The notes under the pieces: model-generated
Databases searched by the model: none
The model's input: only the letters and a program-made list of their open reading frames with translations
Told to the model about the DNA's origin: nothing
In this document: one piece after another, positions 26,581 to 35,105 of the stretch
How the letters are laid out: the number at the start of each line of letters is the position of its first letter
Position numbering within the stretch: position 1 is the stretch's first letter
Translations under genes and position numbers: made by a program
Source: CAYJPA01 sp964371945
Lineage (GTDB): Bacteria; Chloroflexota; Chloroflexia; Thermomicrobiales; UBA6265
Assembly: GCA_964371945.1 (NCBI GenBank)
Contig: CAYJPA010000004.1
Span: forward strand, 1-64,000
Length of the DNA stretch: 64,000 bases
Reading direction: 5' to 3'

Positions 26581-27690
26581 GTGCGGACAATCGGACTAGA
26601 ACAACTCGAAGCCATCGCGCTCGGCGCAACCGTGCCCGGCACAGGAGGTGGCGGCGATCCGTACGCCGGCAAGTTGATGGCCGCCGCCGCACTCGACCAA
26701 CATGGTGCGATCACGCTGGTTTCTCCCGAAGAGCTCGAGGACGATGCGCTCGTGATACCGGTCGGCATGATGGGCGCGCCGGCGGTCATGGTTGAAAAGA
26801 TCCCGGAAGGACGCGAGGTCAAGGCGGTGGTCGCCGGTCTCGAGGCGTACCTTGGCGAACCGGCCATGGCCGTGATGGCGTCCGAGGCTGGCGGGATCAA
26901 CTCCACAATCGCGTTTGTCGTCGCCGCCGCGCGTGGATTGCCGCTGGTCGATGCTGATCTGGTCGGGCGCGCGTTTCCCGAATTGCAGATGTGCACGCCG
27001 TCACTCTACGGCACGTCCGCGACGCCGTTGGCGCTGAGCGACGACAAAGAGAACAGCTGTGTCATCGATGCTGTCTCAAACCCGTGGGCGGAGCGGATGG
27101 CGCGCTCGTTGACCGTTCAAATGGGTTGCTGGGCAATGGTCGCGCTCTATCCGATGCACGGTCGGCAGATCGTGCAGCAATGTGTCACCGGGACAATCTC
27201 AAAGCTGGAACGGATTGGCGCATCGTTGCTCAACGCGCGTGCCGGCCATGGCGTGCCTGTAGAGGCTTTGAGAGACGCAACGGGAGGGCTCCTCGTCTGG
27301 AAGGGAAAAATCGTCGATGTTGCGCGCCGAACGGTTGCCGGTTTCGTTCGCGGCGAGGTTGAAATCGAAGGTATCGACGAGTGGTCGGGACGAACGCTAT
27401 CGATCGGATTTCAAAACGAGCTCCTGATCGCCCGCGCTGGTGACGACGTTGTGGCCACGACGCCCGATTTGATTACGATCCTCGACTCGGAAACCGGCGA
27501 GCCGATTACGACGGAGTCGCTTCGTTACGGTTTTCGAGTGGTGGTGCTCGCGATCCCCGGCGATCCTCGCTGGCGCTCGGAGGCGGGCCTGCAGGTGGTG
27601 GGTCCCCGGCAGTTTGGGTACGACATTCCGTTTGTTCCGGTCGAAGCACGCGCGGCGGCATTCGAGGTTGAGGGGGCTCTGTTGCGATGA
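26581..27690 (+). CDS. DUF917 family protein (hydantoin-type hydrolase/desulfurase relatives)
   Basis: 369 residues. The N-terminus MRTIGLEQLEAIALGATVPG (with GTG as start) and TGGGGDPYAGKLMAAAAL are the hallmark of DUF917/PF06032. The family includes S-methyl thiohydantoin desulfurase-like proteins and is often found beside hydantoinases. GLPLVDADLVGRAFPELQM and the C-terminal VVVLAIPGDPRWRSEAG are also typical. The GTG at 26581 fits the family start better than a TTG 27 bases upstream. It overlaps the next gene by ATGA. In this cluster it may open or process a ring of the imported compound; that role is inferred from family and context, not shown. Confidence 0.82.
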   Translation: MRTIGLEQLEAIALGATVPGTGGGGDPYAGKLMAAAALDQHGAITLVSPEELEDDALVIPVGMMGAPAVMVEKIPEGREVKAVVAGLEAYLGEPAMAVMASEAGGINSTIAFVVAAARGLPLVDADLVGRAFPELQMCTPSLYGTSATPLALSDDKENSCVIDAVSNPWAERMARSLTVQMGCWAMVALYPMHGRQIVQQCVTGTISKLERIGASLLNARAGHGVPVEALRDATGGLLVWKGKIVDVARRTVAGFVRGEVEIEGIDEWSGRTLSIGFQNELLIARAGDDVVATTPDLITILDSETGEPITTESLRYGFRVVVLAIPGDPRWRSEAGLQVVGPRQFGYDIPFVPVEARAAAFEVEGALLR

Positions 27691-28694
27691 CGAAGTTGAC
27701 CCGATTCGGCATGCTCTTTAGCGGCAACTTTCCGCTGATGCGCGCGATCGATGGAAGCGTGCTCGCGGACAAGCTGGGGTACGATTCCGTTTGGCTAGGT
27801 GAAGATTACTTCTATCAAGGCGGCATTGCGACCGCGACCGCGATCGCGGAACGCACCAGCAACGTCGAGATCGGGCTGGGCATTGTAACTCCGCTTACCC
27901 GTCATCCCGCGTTAACGGTGATGGAGGTCGCGGCGCTCGACCACATCGCCGGAGGACGGGTCATCCTTGGCTATGGCGCCGGTGTCCGTTACTGGATGTC
28001 GCAGATGAATCTGGACTACTCGAGTCCGATGACCGCGCTGCGCGAGGCGGTCGAGATCAGCCGTGAGCTCTTCAACGGAGATACGTCAAATCGCGAGGGC
28101 CGTTTCTATCAGATGCGGAACGTGAAGCTGGGGTTCGAACCGCTTCGGGCCGATATGCCGACGTACCTTGGAGTAGAAGGTCCGAAAATGCTGGCGCTAT
28201 CTGGTGAAATCTGCGACGGCACGATCCTTTCGGTGCTCAGCAGCCCCGAGTACGTCAGATTCGCCTGGGACAATGTGCGCGCCGGTTGCGCCGTGAGTGG
28301 ACGAAATCCAGACAAGCACAAGATGGTTGTCTATGTGATCTTTTCCATGGATGCCGACGGTGCAAAGGCGCGCGATGCCGTGCGCGGCACGATCGCGGAG
28401 TACCTCGGCGCCGGTGGAAAGCCAACTCCCCTAACACAGCTCGCCGGGGTGCCGGATGATCTGATGGGCGAGCTCGGGCGCGTCTACCGCGAGGGCCGCA
28501 TTCCAACGGAGTTGATCCCGGATGACTTGATCACCAAGGTCGCGGTTGCGGGAACGGTCGACGAGTGCGCGGAGAGCATTCGCGCATTGGTTGAAGCCGG
28601 TTCGGATGAGATTGTGTTCTTTCCCATGCCGCCGTCGGAAACGGAGCCATTGGTGGAGCGGATCGCATCTGATCTCATTCCGCGGTTTCGATGA
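27687..28694 (+). CDS. LLM-class flavin-dependent oxidoreductase (F420/FMN)
   Basis: 335 residues, a TIM-barrel luciferase-like monooxygenase/F420-dependent reductase. Characteristic parts: KLGYDSVWLGEDYFYQGG at the first strands, TSNVEIGLGIVTPLTRHPAL, AGGRVILGYGAGVRYWM, and the late phosphate-binding region GTVDECAESIRALVEAGSDE. Closest in feel to F420-dependent methylene-tetrahydromethanopterin reductase-like enzymes, though FMN cannot be excluded. Translationally coupled (ATGA) to the DUF917 gene, suggesting that both act on the same intermediate. Confidence 0.88.
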   Translation: MTKLTRFGMLFSGNFPLMRAIDGSVLADKLGYDSVWLGEDYFYQGGIATATAIAERTSNVEIGLGIVTPLTRHPALTVMEVAALDHIAGGRVILGYGAGVRYWMSQMNLDYSSPMTALREAVEISRELFNGDTSNREGRFYQMRNVKLGFEPLRADMPTYLGVEGPKMLALSGEICDGTILSVLSSPEYVRFAWDNVRAGCAVSGRNPDKHKMVVYVIFSMDADGAKARDAVRGTIAEYLGAGGKPTPLTQLAGVPDDLMGELGRVYREGRIPTELIPDDLITKVAVAGTVDECAESIRALVEAGSDEIVFFPMPPSETEPLVERIASDLIPRFR

Positions 28695-28771
28695 TCCCCG
28701 ACGTTTGGTGGCAGCGGGTGCGTTAAGTTCAGATGGCCGCGCGATAGGCGGACCGCTGTTGGAGGAGTTCG

Positions 28772-29269
28772 GTGGACGTTCGAATGACACTCAATGTCAA
28801 CGGCAAGGTACGGCGGGTAACCGCGCCGGCCGATTCGATCCTGTTGGAAGTGCTCAGGGACCGGCTGGCGTTGACTGGGGCAAAGCTGGGATGCGGGATG
28901 GGCGAATGCGGATCATGCACGGTGCTGCTTGACGGGGCGGCGGTCTGCTCGTGCCTGACGCTGGCAATCGAAACACAGGGACATGAGATCACGACGATCG
29001 AAGGACTGGCGAAACCGGGCGAGCTCGACCCATTGCAGGACGCGTTCGCGGTCGCCGGTGGAATCCAGTGCGGTTTCTGCACGCCCGGAATGGTGCTCGC
29101 CGCGCATGCGCTCCTCAATGAAAACCCAGCGCCATCCGGGGCCGAAATCCGGCGTGCACTCAGCGGCAATCTCTGCCGGTGCACCGGTTACGGCAAAATC
29201 ATAGATGCCGTGATGCTGGCCGCGGCGACAATGCAGGCGGAGGGTGAACGCGATGCGCTTCGATCATGA
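28772..29269 (+). CDS. Molybdenum hydroxylase small subunit, two [2Fe-2S] clusters
   Basis: 165 residues, CoxS/XdhC type. It carries electrons from the molybdenum site to the FAD subunit. The N-terminal plant-type [2Fe-2S] cluster is bound by Cys41, Cys46, Cys49 and Cys59. The C-terminal four-helix [2Fe-2S] domain uses Cys100, Cys103, Cys135 and Cys137 (QCGFCTPGM and NLCRCTGY). All eight ligands are present. The GTG at 28772 has GGAGGA five bases upstream; the ATG 12 bases later is too far from it. The next gene starts inside its last codons. Confidence 0.94.
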   Translation: MDVRMTLNVNGKVRRVTAPADSILLEVLRDRLALTGAKLGCGMGECGSCTVLLDGAAVCSCLTLAIETQGHEITTIEGLAKPGELDPLQDAFAVAGGIQCGFCTPGMVLAAHALLNENPAPSGAEIRRALSGNLCRCTGYGKIIDAVMLAAATMQAEGERDALRS

Positions 29270-29711
29270 GTTCAGCATCGACGCGCCGCCCGCGCGAGTG
29301 TGGGCGTTCCTGATGGACATTCCCCAGATGGCGGCGTGCATTCCAGGCGCATCCGGCGTGACCAGTGTGAACGAGACGACGTATGACGCGATTGTCGTCA
29401 CCAAAATCGGGCCGATCAGCGCGAAATTCGGGTGCAGCATCTCGATCCTCGATCTCGACAATGAGGCGTATCGCGGCTCGGTCGAAGTCTCTGGAAAGGA
29501 CACAAAAATCGGTGGCGGGGTAAAGGCGAAGATGGAGATGTCGCTCATTGGAAGCGAAGCTGGTTCGACGACTGTCCGGATCGTTTCCGATGTCGATATC
29601 ATGGGCAAAATCGGCCAATACGGGCACGGAATGATTTCGAAGCGAGCGGATGCGATGCTGGTCGAATTCGCGAACTGCGCCCGGGCAAAGGTCCTCTCCG
29701 GCGCCGGATAA
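29253..29711 (+). CDS. CoxG-like SRPBCC family protein
   Basis: 152 residues. A START-like (SRPBCC) domain of the CoxG/carbon-monoxide-dehydrogenase-subunit-G type: FDHEFSIDAPPARVWAFLMD at the beginning, GCIPG-like AACIPGASGV, then TKIGPISAKFGCSISILDLD and GSTTVRIVSDVDIMGKIGQY. CoxG proteins are accessory, membrane-associated factors linked to maturation or anchoring of molybdenum hydroxylases. The ATG at 29253, eight bases after GGAGGG, is preferred to the GTG at 29244, and overlaps the small-subunit gene by 17 bases. Confidence 0.9.
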   Translation: MRFDHEFSIDAPPARVWAFLMDIPQMAACIPGASGVTSVNETTYDAIVVTKIGPISAKFGCSISILDLDNEAYRGSVEVSGKDTKIGGGVKAKMEMSLIGSEAGSTTVRIVSDVDIMGKIGQYGHGMISKRADAMLVEFANCARAKVLSGAG

Positions 29712-29773
29712 CGGCCCGCGAACAGGTCCCAGGAGCAAAGACAAAAGCGGCCAAGGAACCGGAGGTCAAGCGG

Positions 29774-30676
29774 ATGGCAGACAGTGAAGCGGATGCGTCG
29801 ACCGCATACGCCGCTCCGACCAGCATCGATGAGGCAATTGCGCTCCTGTCGGAACATGGCGATGACGCGAAGATCGTCGCAGGTGGGCAGTCGCTCCTGG
29901 TGTTCCTTCGCCAAGGGTTGCTCGACCCGCGGATTTTGATCGGACTGAAGCAGATTGCCGAACTGTCTCGCATCGAGCAATCTCCCGCGGGCGGCGTAGC
30001 AATTGGGGCGATGGTCACCCAGCACGCGCTGGAATGCTCCGAGCTCATCCGGACTCGATTTCCCGCGCTCGCGGAAGCGGCGGCCTCGGTCGCGTCGCCA
30101 CCGATTCGTCGTCAGGGCACCATCGGCGGCAATCTTTGCCATGGCGATCCGACGGGCGATCCACCGGCGGCATTGATTGCGCTCGGCGCCGAGGTCGAGA
30201 TCGCGAATTTCGGCGGCCGGCGCAGAATTCCCGTCGAGGAGCTCTTTGCCGGCTACATGGAAACGCACCTCGATTCAGGCGAGCTGCTCGTTGCCGTTCA
30301 TTTGCCGGCGCCGGCTCCGAAGTCCGGCCGCGCGTACATAAAACACCGGCCGCGGGCGGTCGACACCGCGCTGGTAGGAGCGGGAGTCGGTTTGACGCTC
30401 GCGGAGGATGCGCAGACCTGTCTCGATGCGCGAATCGGACTGGTTGGCGCGGGGGTGACGCCGATCCGTGCGCGCAACGCCGAAAACGAACTCCGAGGCC
30501 GGATCGTGACAACTGACACGATCGGCGCGGCTGCACGAGCCGCGAGCGAAGAGTGCGAGCCGCTTGCGGATACCGAGGGCAGCGAATGGTACCGGCGAGA
30601 GATGGTTGCGGTCTTCGTGCGTCGCGCGGCCGACATCGCGCTCAGCCGGGCACGGGAGAACCGAACCAATGGCTGA
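29774..30676 (+). CDS. Molybdenum hydroxylase medium subunit (FAD-binding)
   Basis: 300 residues, CoxM type. The FAD site is recognised from KIVAGGQSLLVFLRQGLLDP and TIGGNLCHGDPTGDPPAAL, the two FAD-contact loops of the family. A C-terminal CO-dehydrogenase flavoprotein-like domain follows. The second loop departs slightly from TIGGNxAxxxPxxD. GGAGGT stands seven bases before the ATG. It passes electrons from the iron-sulfur subunit to an acceptor such as quinone or oxygen. The stop overlaps the large-subunit start by 8 bases. Confidence 0.92.
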   Translation: MADSEADASTAYAAPTSIDEAIALLSEHGDDAKIVAGGQSLLVFLRQGLLDPRILIGLKQIAELSRIEQSPAGGVAIGAMVTQHALECSELIRTRFPALAEAAASVASPPIRRQGTIGGNLCHGDPTGDPPAALIALGAEVEIANFGGRRRIPVEELFAGYMETHLDSGELLVAVHLPAPAPKSGRAYIKHRPRAVDTALVGAGVGLTLAEDAQTCLDARIGLVGAGVTPIRARNAENELRGRIVTTDTIGAAARAASEECEPLADTEGSEWYRREMVAVFVRRAADIALSRARENRTNG

Positions 30677-33083
30677 CATGGCTGAATCGTCGTTGATTGG
30701 AGGCCGCGGCCGACGGCTCGATGCCGAGGACAAGGTCACCGGTCGAGCGCGATATGCAAGCGATCTCACGCTTCCCGGCATGCTCCACGGCAAGATCGTG
30801 CGTAGCGATCGACCGCACGCGCGGATCGTGTCGATCGATGTCAGCGTCGCGGAGGCGTTTCCAGGCGTCGAGGCGGTCCTGTTCGGCGATGTTACGGGTG
30901 GGCGGTTTGGTGAAACCGTCAAGGACCAGACGCCGTTCGCGCTCGACAAGGTCCGATATATTGGCGAACCGGTCGCCGCGATTGCGGCGGACACGCCGGG
31001 GGCCGCGGAGCTCGCGTCTCGTTTGATCGAGATCGCGTATGAAGATCTGCCCACGGTGTTCGATCCGTACGAAGCACTTCGTCCCGGCGCGCCGTTAGTG
31101 CACGACGATGTCAACAGCTACGCCGGACCGGCGGGGTTGATCCGTTACGGGAACGTGGCCGCGCAGGTGCTGCTCGAGCGTGGCGACATCGACGATGCAT
31201 TCGAACGTGCGACTCACCTCATCGGTGGAAGTTACTCCGCGCACTCCGTTCACCAAATGCCGATGGAGACACGCGCCGCGGTCGCGGAGGTCGATGCCAG
31301 CGGACGTTTGACCATTCACTCGTCGACTCAGGGGCCGTTCAACGTCCGTCACCAACTGCATGAAGCCCTGAAAATGCCCTACAGCGATCTGCGCGTCGTC
31401 GCGGAAACGGTCGGCGGCGGATTTGGGTCGAAGCTCGAGGCGGCGGTCGAGATGTACGCCGGAATGCTCGCCCGGGCAACCGGACGGCCGGTCAAGATCG
31501 TGAATACGCGCGAGGAGGATCTCAGCACCGGCTCACCACGTCACCCGATGACCCTACATTTCCGGAGCGCGGTCTCTGATGATGGCGTGATTCTCGGCCG
31601 CGAAGCAAAGGTGATCATGGATGCCGGTGCATACAGCGGCGGCAGTCCGCTTCTGGCCGCGGTGGCGGCGATGCTGGCGCCGGGACCGTATCGCATTCCG
31701 AATCTCAAGGTCGAGGTGCTCGTCGTCCACACCAACAACATGGCGTTTGGGGCGTACCGAGGGCCATCGGGTCCACAGACCGTGTTTGCGGTCGAATCGC
31801 ACACCGATGCAATAGCCAGACACCTTGGCATGGACGCCCTCCAATTCCGGTTGAAGAACATCATGGAGGAGGGCGATACCGGTCATAGCGGGCAGAAGCT
31901 GTATGGGGTCGGCATGCGGGAGGCGTTGCTCAAAGCCGCGGAGGCGATCGAGTGGGGTAAGGAGAACGAACCGTCAGCCTCGGGTTTGATGCGCGGTAAG
32001 GGTCTCGCCGCCGCGTGGTGGTTGACGACCGCCGGTGCGGCCGGCTGCAGCGTACAGATGAACGAGGATGGCACCGTGATTGTACAAACGGGGGCGAGCG
32101 AGATCGGCACCGGCTCGGTGATGGCCGGAATCGCGCAGATCGTCGCCGGTGAAATGGGGGTCGATCTCGACAAGGTGCAAATGGTCTGGGGGGATACCGC
32201 GACAACACCGATGGACGCCGGCGCACAGGGCAGCCGCACGCTCTTCAATATGGGCCATGCCGCGAAGAGAGCCGCTGAATCCGCCCGCGGCGAGTTGTTG
32301 CGGCGGGCGGCGGATATCCTCGAAGCCGCCGAATCCGATCTCGAGATCAAGAGCGGCCGGATCAGCGTGCGCGGTGTGCCAGATCGCGGCATCACCTACG
32401 CTGAATTGACGGGTGGGCAGATGTGGGTCAGCGAGCCCGTGCTCGGCAAGGGCAGCTTCCTGGTCGGACCGACTGATTACGACTCCACCACGCTCAAGGG
32501 GAGTCTCTTTCCTGCCTTCAACGCTCCATCGTTTCATTGTCATGCGGCCGAGGTCGAGATCGATCCCGAGACCGGATCGACTCGGGTCGTGGATTTTGTG
32601 GTCGCGCAGGACGTCGGTTTCGCGGTGACGCCACTCTATGTCGAGGGGCAGATGCAGGGCGGCGCGGTGCAAGGTATCGGCTACATGCTGAGCGAACATG
32701 TCGTGATCGAAGACGGCCGCATGCTCAACCCAAACCTCGCGCTGTACAAGCTGCCGACGACGATGGAGGCGCCGAATGTGCGCACGATCATCGTCGAAGC
32801 AGCGTCGGAACATGGGCCGTATGGGGCCAAGGGCGCCGGCGAGCCCCCGGTGGTGGCGCCTCCTGGCGCGATCGCGAATGCGGTCACGAACGCGATCGGC
32901 GCCCCGATCCAGACCACGCCATACACACTGGAACGCGTGTTGAGGGTGATCCGAGAGGGTGAGTCGGCTGGAGCGCCTCATGTTCCCGCGGATTTCGAGA
33001 CGCGGCCGGGAGATGCGCATTCGGAGACCGCGCACCCCACGGCAAACGACGACGGCGAGATTCTGGCCGGAGGACCGATGTGA
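30669..33083 (+). CDS. Molybdenum hydroxylase large subunit (xanthine dehydrogenase family)
   Basis: 804 residues; binds the molybdopterin cytosine dinucleotide cofactor and carries the substrate site. The N-terminal a/b hammerhead domain includes VTGRARYASDLTLPGMLHGK. ETVGGGFGSKLEAAVEMYAG is a cofactor loop. The active-site loop is AYRGPSGPQ with Ala362-Tyr363-Arg364-Gly365. This lacks the CSFR of true CO dehydrogenase (form I) and differs from the form II AYRGAGR. GAKGAGEPPVVAPP contains the catalytic Glu725. The enzyme is therefore a hydroxylase of a carbon next to nitrogen or an aldehyde-type substrate rather than a CO dehydrogenase. The ATG at 30669 fits family length and overlaps the FAD-subunit gene. 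Confidence 0.93.
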   Translation: MADMAESSLIGGRGRRLDAEDKVTGRARYASDLTLPGMLHGKIVRSDRPHARIVSIDVSVAEAFPGVEAVLFGDVTGGRFGETVKDQTPFALDKVRYIGEPVAAIAADTPGAAELASRLIEIAYEDLPTVFDPYEALRPGAPLVHDDVNSYAGPAGLIRYGNVAAQVLLERGDIDDAFERATHLIGGSYSAHSVHQMPMETRAAVAEVDASGRLTIHSSTQGPFNVRHQLHEALKMPYSDLRVVAETVGGGFGSKLEAAVEMYAGMLARATGRPVKIVNTREEDLSTGSPRHPMTLHFRSAVSDDGVILGREAKVIMDAGAYSGGSPLLAAVAAMLAPGPYRIPNLKVEVLVVHTNNMAFGAYRGPSGPQTVFAVESHTDAIARHLGMDALQFRLKNIMEEGDTGHSGQKLYGVGMREALLKAAEAIEWGKENEPSASGLMRGKGLAAAWWLTTAGAAGCSVQMNEDGTVIVQTGASEIGTGSVMAGIAQIVAGEMGVDLDKVQMVWGDTATTPMDAGAQGSRTLFNMGHAAKRAAESARGELLRRAADILEAAESDLEIKSGRISVRGVPDRGITYAELTGGQMWVSEPVLGKGSFLVGPTDYDSTTLKGSLFPAFNAPSFHCHAAEVEIDPETGSTRVVDFVVAQDVGFAVTPLYVEGQMQGGAVQGIGYMLSEHVVIEDGRMLNPNLALYKLPTTMEAPNVRTIIVEAASEHGPYGAKGAGEPPVVAPPGAIANAVTNAIGAPIQTTPYTLERVLRVIREGESAGAPHVPADFETRPGDAHSETAHPTANDDGEILAGGPM

Positions 33084-33120
33084 GCACGACGACGTTGGCA
33101 GTCACAGGGATGCTTCCTTG

Positions 33121-34167
33121 ATGAACCTCCGCCAACCAAAACTGGGTTTGCTCCTGCCGCTCGGGTCGATGGCGACGGCCGCGGAGATCGCCCGGAGAGC
33201 GGTTGAGGCGGAGACCGCGGGATTCGATTCCGCCTGGGTGATCGAGGATTACTACTCCTGGGAGTGTTTTTCTTCGCTGGGATACCTTGCCGCCAAAACC
33301 GAGCGGATATCGCTCGGCGTCGGCGTCACCACGCCCTATATCCGGCCGGCCGCGCTGCTCGCGAGCGCCGCCGCGACGCTCGATCAGTTTGCCGGCGGCC
33401 GGTTTCTCATGGGTTTTGGCCGCTGCACCGGGACCTTGCTCGGACAGATCGGAATCGAGGACCGTAAACCCCTGACGACCTTGCGCGAAACAACGGAAGC
33501 GTGCCGGTGGCTCTGGCAGGGCGGAGAGGTGAGCTACCAGGGCGAGACCGTGATGCTCGACCGGGTTGTGCCCGATGTCGTGCCCGTTCACGGACGGGTG
33601 CCGATCTATTACGGGGCGATCGGTCCGAAGGCGTTGCGCCTGGCGGGACAGATCGCGGACGGCATCATCATCACCGGGTTCGCGCCGGTCGGGTATGTGC
33701 GACGGGCGGTCGAGCAGGTTCATGCGGGCGCGCGGGATGCCGGCCGCAATCCGTCCGAGCTCGAGATAATCGCGATGATCGCCACCCGGATTACGGACGA
33801 TGCCGGTGCCGCGGTCGAGGAGATGAAGCCCTGGCTCGGACTCGCCTACGGCATGTCGGGGCGTGGCGAATTGCTGTTGCAGGGTTCTGAAGTAGACCTT
33901 TCGGTTTTGGAGCCGATCCGGGCCAAACTGCAGATCGACGCGTTCCGCGCCGAGGGTCTGGAACCCTACCTGCACGCCTACAAGCGGATTGCTCCGGCCG
34001 AGGTCGCGGCGGTCGTGCCAAACGATCTGGTGGTGAACGCCTCGATCATCGGCGATGCCGCAATCTGCCGGGCACGCCTGGCCGAGTACGTCGACGCCGG
34101 TGTGACCCACGTGATCGTCGACTCTCCGCAGGAAGCGGGAGATCTACACGCGTTGCTGTCCGGATAG
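33121..34167 (+). CDS. LLM-class F420/FMN-dependent oxidoreductase
   Basis: 348 residues, a second luciferase-like TIM-barrel protein in the cluster. Seen: KLGLLLPLGSMATAAEIARR, ETAGFDSAWVIEDYYSWECF, TERISLGVGVTTPYIRPAAL, AGGRFLMGFGRCTGTLL, and VPIYYGAIGPKALRLAGQIA. It differs strongly from the LLM protein at 27.7 kb, so each likely handles a different step. The ATG at 33121 matches the usual family start; a long upstream extension in the same frame overlaps the large-subunit gene and looks non-coding. The Shine-Dalgarno is weak. It is the last gene of the plus-strand catabolic cluster. Confidence 0.88.
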   Translation: MNLRQPKLGLLLPLGSMATAAEIARRAVEAETAGFDSAWVIEDYYSWECFSSLGYLAAKTERISLGVGVTTPYIRPAALLASAAATLDQFAGGRFLMGFGRCTGTLLGQIGIEDRKPLTTLRETTEACRWLWQGGEVSYQGETVMLDRVVPDVVPVHGRVPIYYGAIGPKALRLAGQIADGIIITGFAPVGYVRRAVEQVHAGARDAGRNPSELEIIAMIATRITDDAGAAVEEMKPWLGLAYGMSGRGELLLQGSEVDLSVLEPIRAKLQIDAFRAEGLEPYLHAYKRIAPAEVAAVVPNDLVVNASIIGDAAICRARLAEYVDAGVTHVIVDSPQEAGDLHALLSG

Positions 34168-34283
34168 CACACGGACGATGACCTCAGGCAGGGATGAGCG
34201 CGCTTGGCAATAGAATCGAACCCCTATTGAAATCGGTAGCACCGGGAGCCCGCTCAAGGTATGCTGTTCGTGAGGTACTGATC

Positions 34284-34511
34284 ATGGCGCTTTCGGCACA
34301 AAAACGAACAACCCAGCTCCCGTCCATGTTGCCGCCCGATGAAGCTCGAGCGATGTTCGACGAGGTTTCTCAGAGGATCACCGGGCTTCCTGGTGAGGAG
34401 TTTCTTCAGCGGTGGGAGGCTGGAGAGTTCCGGGACATTGAGGATACTCCGGAGGGGCGAAAAATCTCCTACCTAGTAATGCTCATCCCCTTTGGCCGGC
34501 AGAACTCCTAG
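34284..34511 (+). CDS. Small unknown protein, first gene of a two-gene cassette
   Basis: 75 residues, soluble and mainly helical. The core (DEARAMFDEVSQRITGLPGE, then EEFLQRWEAGEFRDIEDTPE) belongs to a small conserved bacterial family without known function that I recall next to toxin-like genes. GAGGT lies 7 bases before the ATG at 34284, which decides the start over an upstream in-frame ATG at 34194. It overlaps the next gene by 20 bases, the arrangement expected of an antitoxin-toxin pair, although nothing in the sequence proves such a role. Confidence 0.65.
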   Translation: MALSAQKRTTQLPSMLPPDEARAMFDEVSQRITGLPGEEFLQRWEAGEFRDIEDTPEGRKISYLVMLIPFGRQNS

Positions 34512-35082
34512 AGAAGCACTCGACTCGTACATCGAGCGAATTCGAGCGGTATTGTCATGCGTCGCAAATGCCGCCGCGTTCGGTAGTGGAGCGACAGCGG
34601 GCGAAATTCATTCGCTTACGCTCTACCAGCAAGGTCAAACCCAAGCCAACAATGTCCGGCTGCGAACGCACGGCGGCAGCGGCGAACTGAAGCTTTGGAT
34701 AGCGCAGCGATACAACATCGTGTTTCAGCCCGACGTAATCCAGGGATTCCCATTTAACGTTTGGACGTCTTACTACCAGTACCACGTGCTTGATCGTGAA
34801 GATCGAGAAATCGTCGCGTATCACTGGGAGCCCCATGGGCGAAGCCCTGTCGTCACGCCCCACCTTCATGTGTCCGCGGCATCGCCGGTGATACTGCCGC
34901 AACCTGTTGGATCGCGCGTCACTGATACTAAAACCTATCTTAACAAGCTCCATTTGCCGACCGGACGCATCGGAATCGAAGAGGTCGTTGAACTCCTATT
35001 GGTCGATTTTGACGTCGACCCGCTCATCCCCAAGTGGAAAGACATCCTCAGCAAATACAAAGTTGCTGCTGATCGTCACTGA
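34492..35082 (+). CDS. Unknown protein, second gene of the cassette (toxin-like context)
   Basis: 196 residues. The family is not firmly recognised. The central part (TSYYQYHVLDREDREIVAYH, then HWEPHGRSPVVTPHLHVSA) recalls the YsYh...RyDnaPHh...fPHHkHv pattern of DUF6516/TumE-like toxins, with several conserved-looking His residues. The start is uncertain: a TTG at 34492 overlapping the previous stop was used, which implies translational coupling; no Shine-Dalgarno is close. AT content is higher than in neighbouring genes, compatible with horizontal transfer. Toxin activity is a hypothesis. Confidence 0.6.
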   Translation: MAGRTPREALDSYIERIRAVLSCVANAAAFGSGATAGEIHSLTLYQQGQTQANNVRLRTHGGSGELKLWIAQRYNIVFQPDVIQGFPFNVWTSYYQYHVLDREDREIVAYHWEPHGRSPVVTPHLHVSAASPVILPQPVGSRVTDTKTYLNKLHLPTGRIGIEEVVELLLVDFDVDPLIPKWKDILSKYKVAADRH

Positions 35083-35105
35083 ATCTCGGAGCTAGCGGTG
35101 CATTA

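Noticed and set aside
28109..28140. GGTTCGAAC-like stretch as a tRNA T-loop
   Set aside because: It lies inside the LLM gene and no acceptor or anticodon stem could be folded; no tRNA was recognised anywhere in the window.
30669..33083. Reading the hydroxylase large subunit as CO dehydrogenase (coxL)
   Set aside because: The form I active-site signature with Cys-Ser-Phe-Arg is absent; the loop is AYRGPSG, so a xanthine dehydrogenase-like substrate is more likely.
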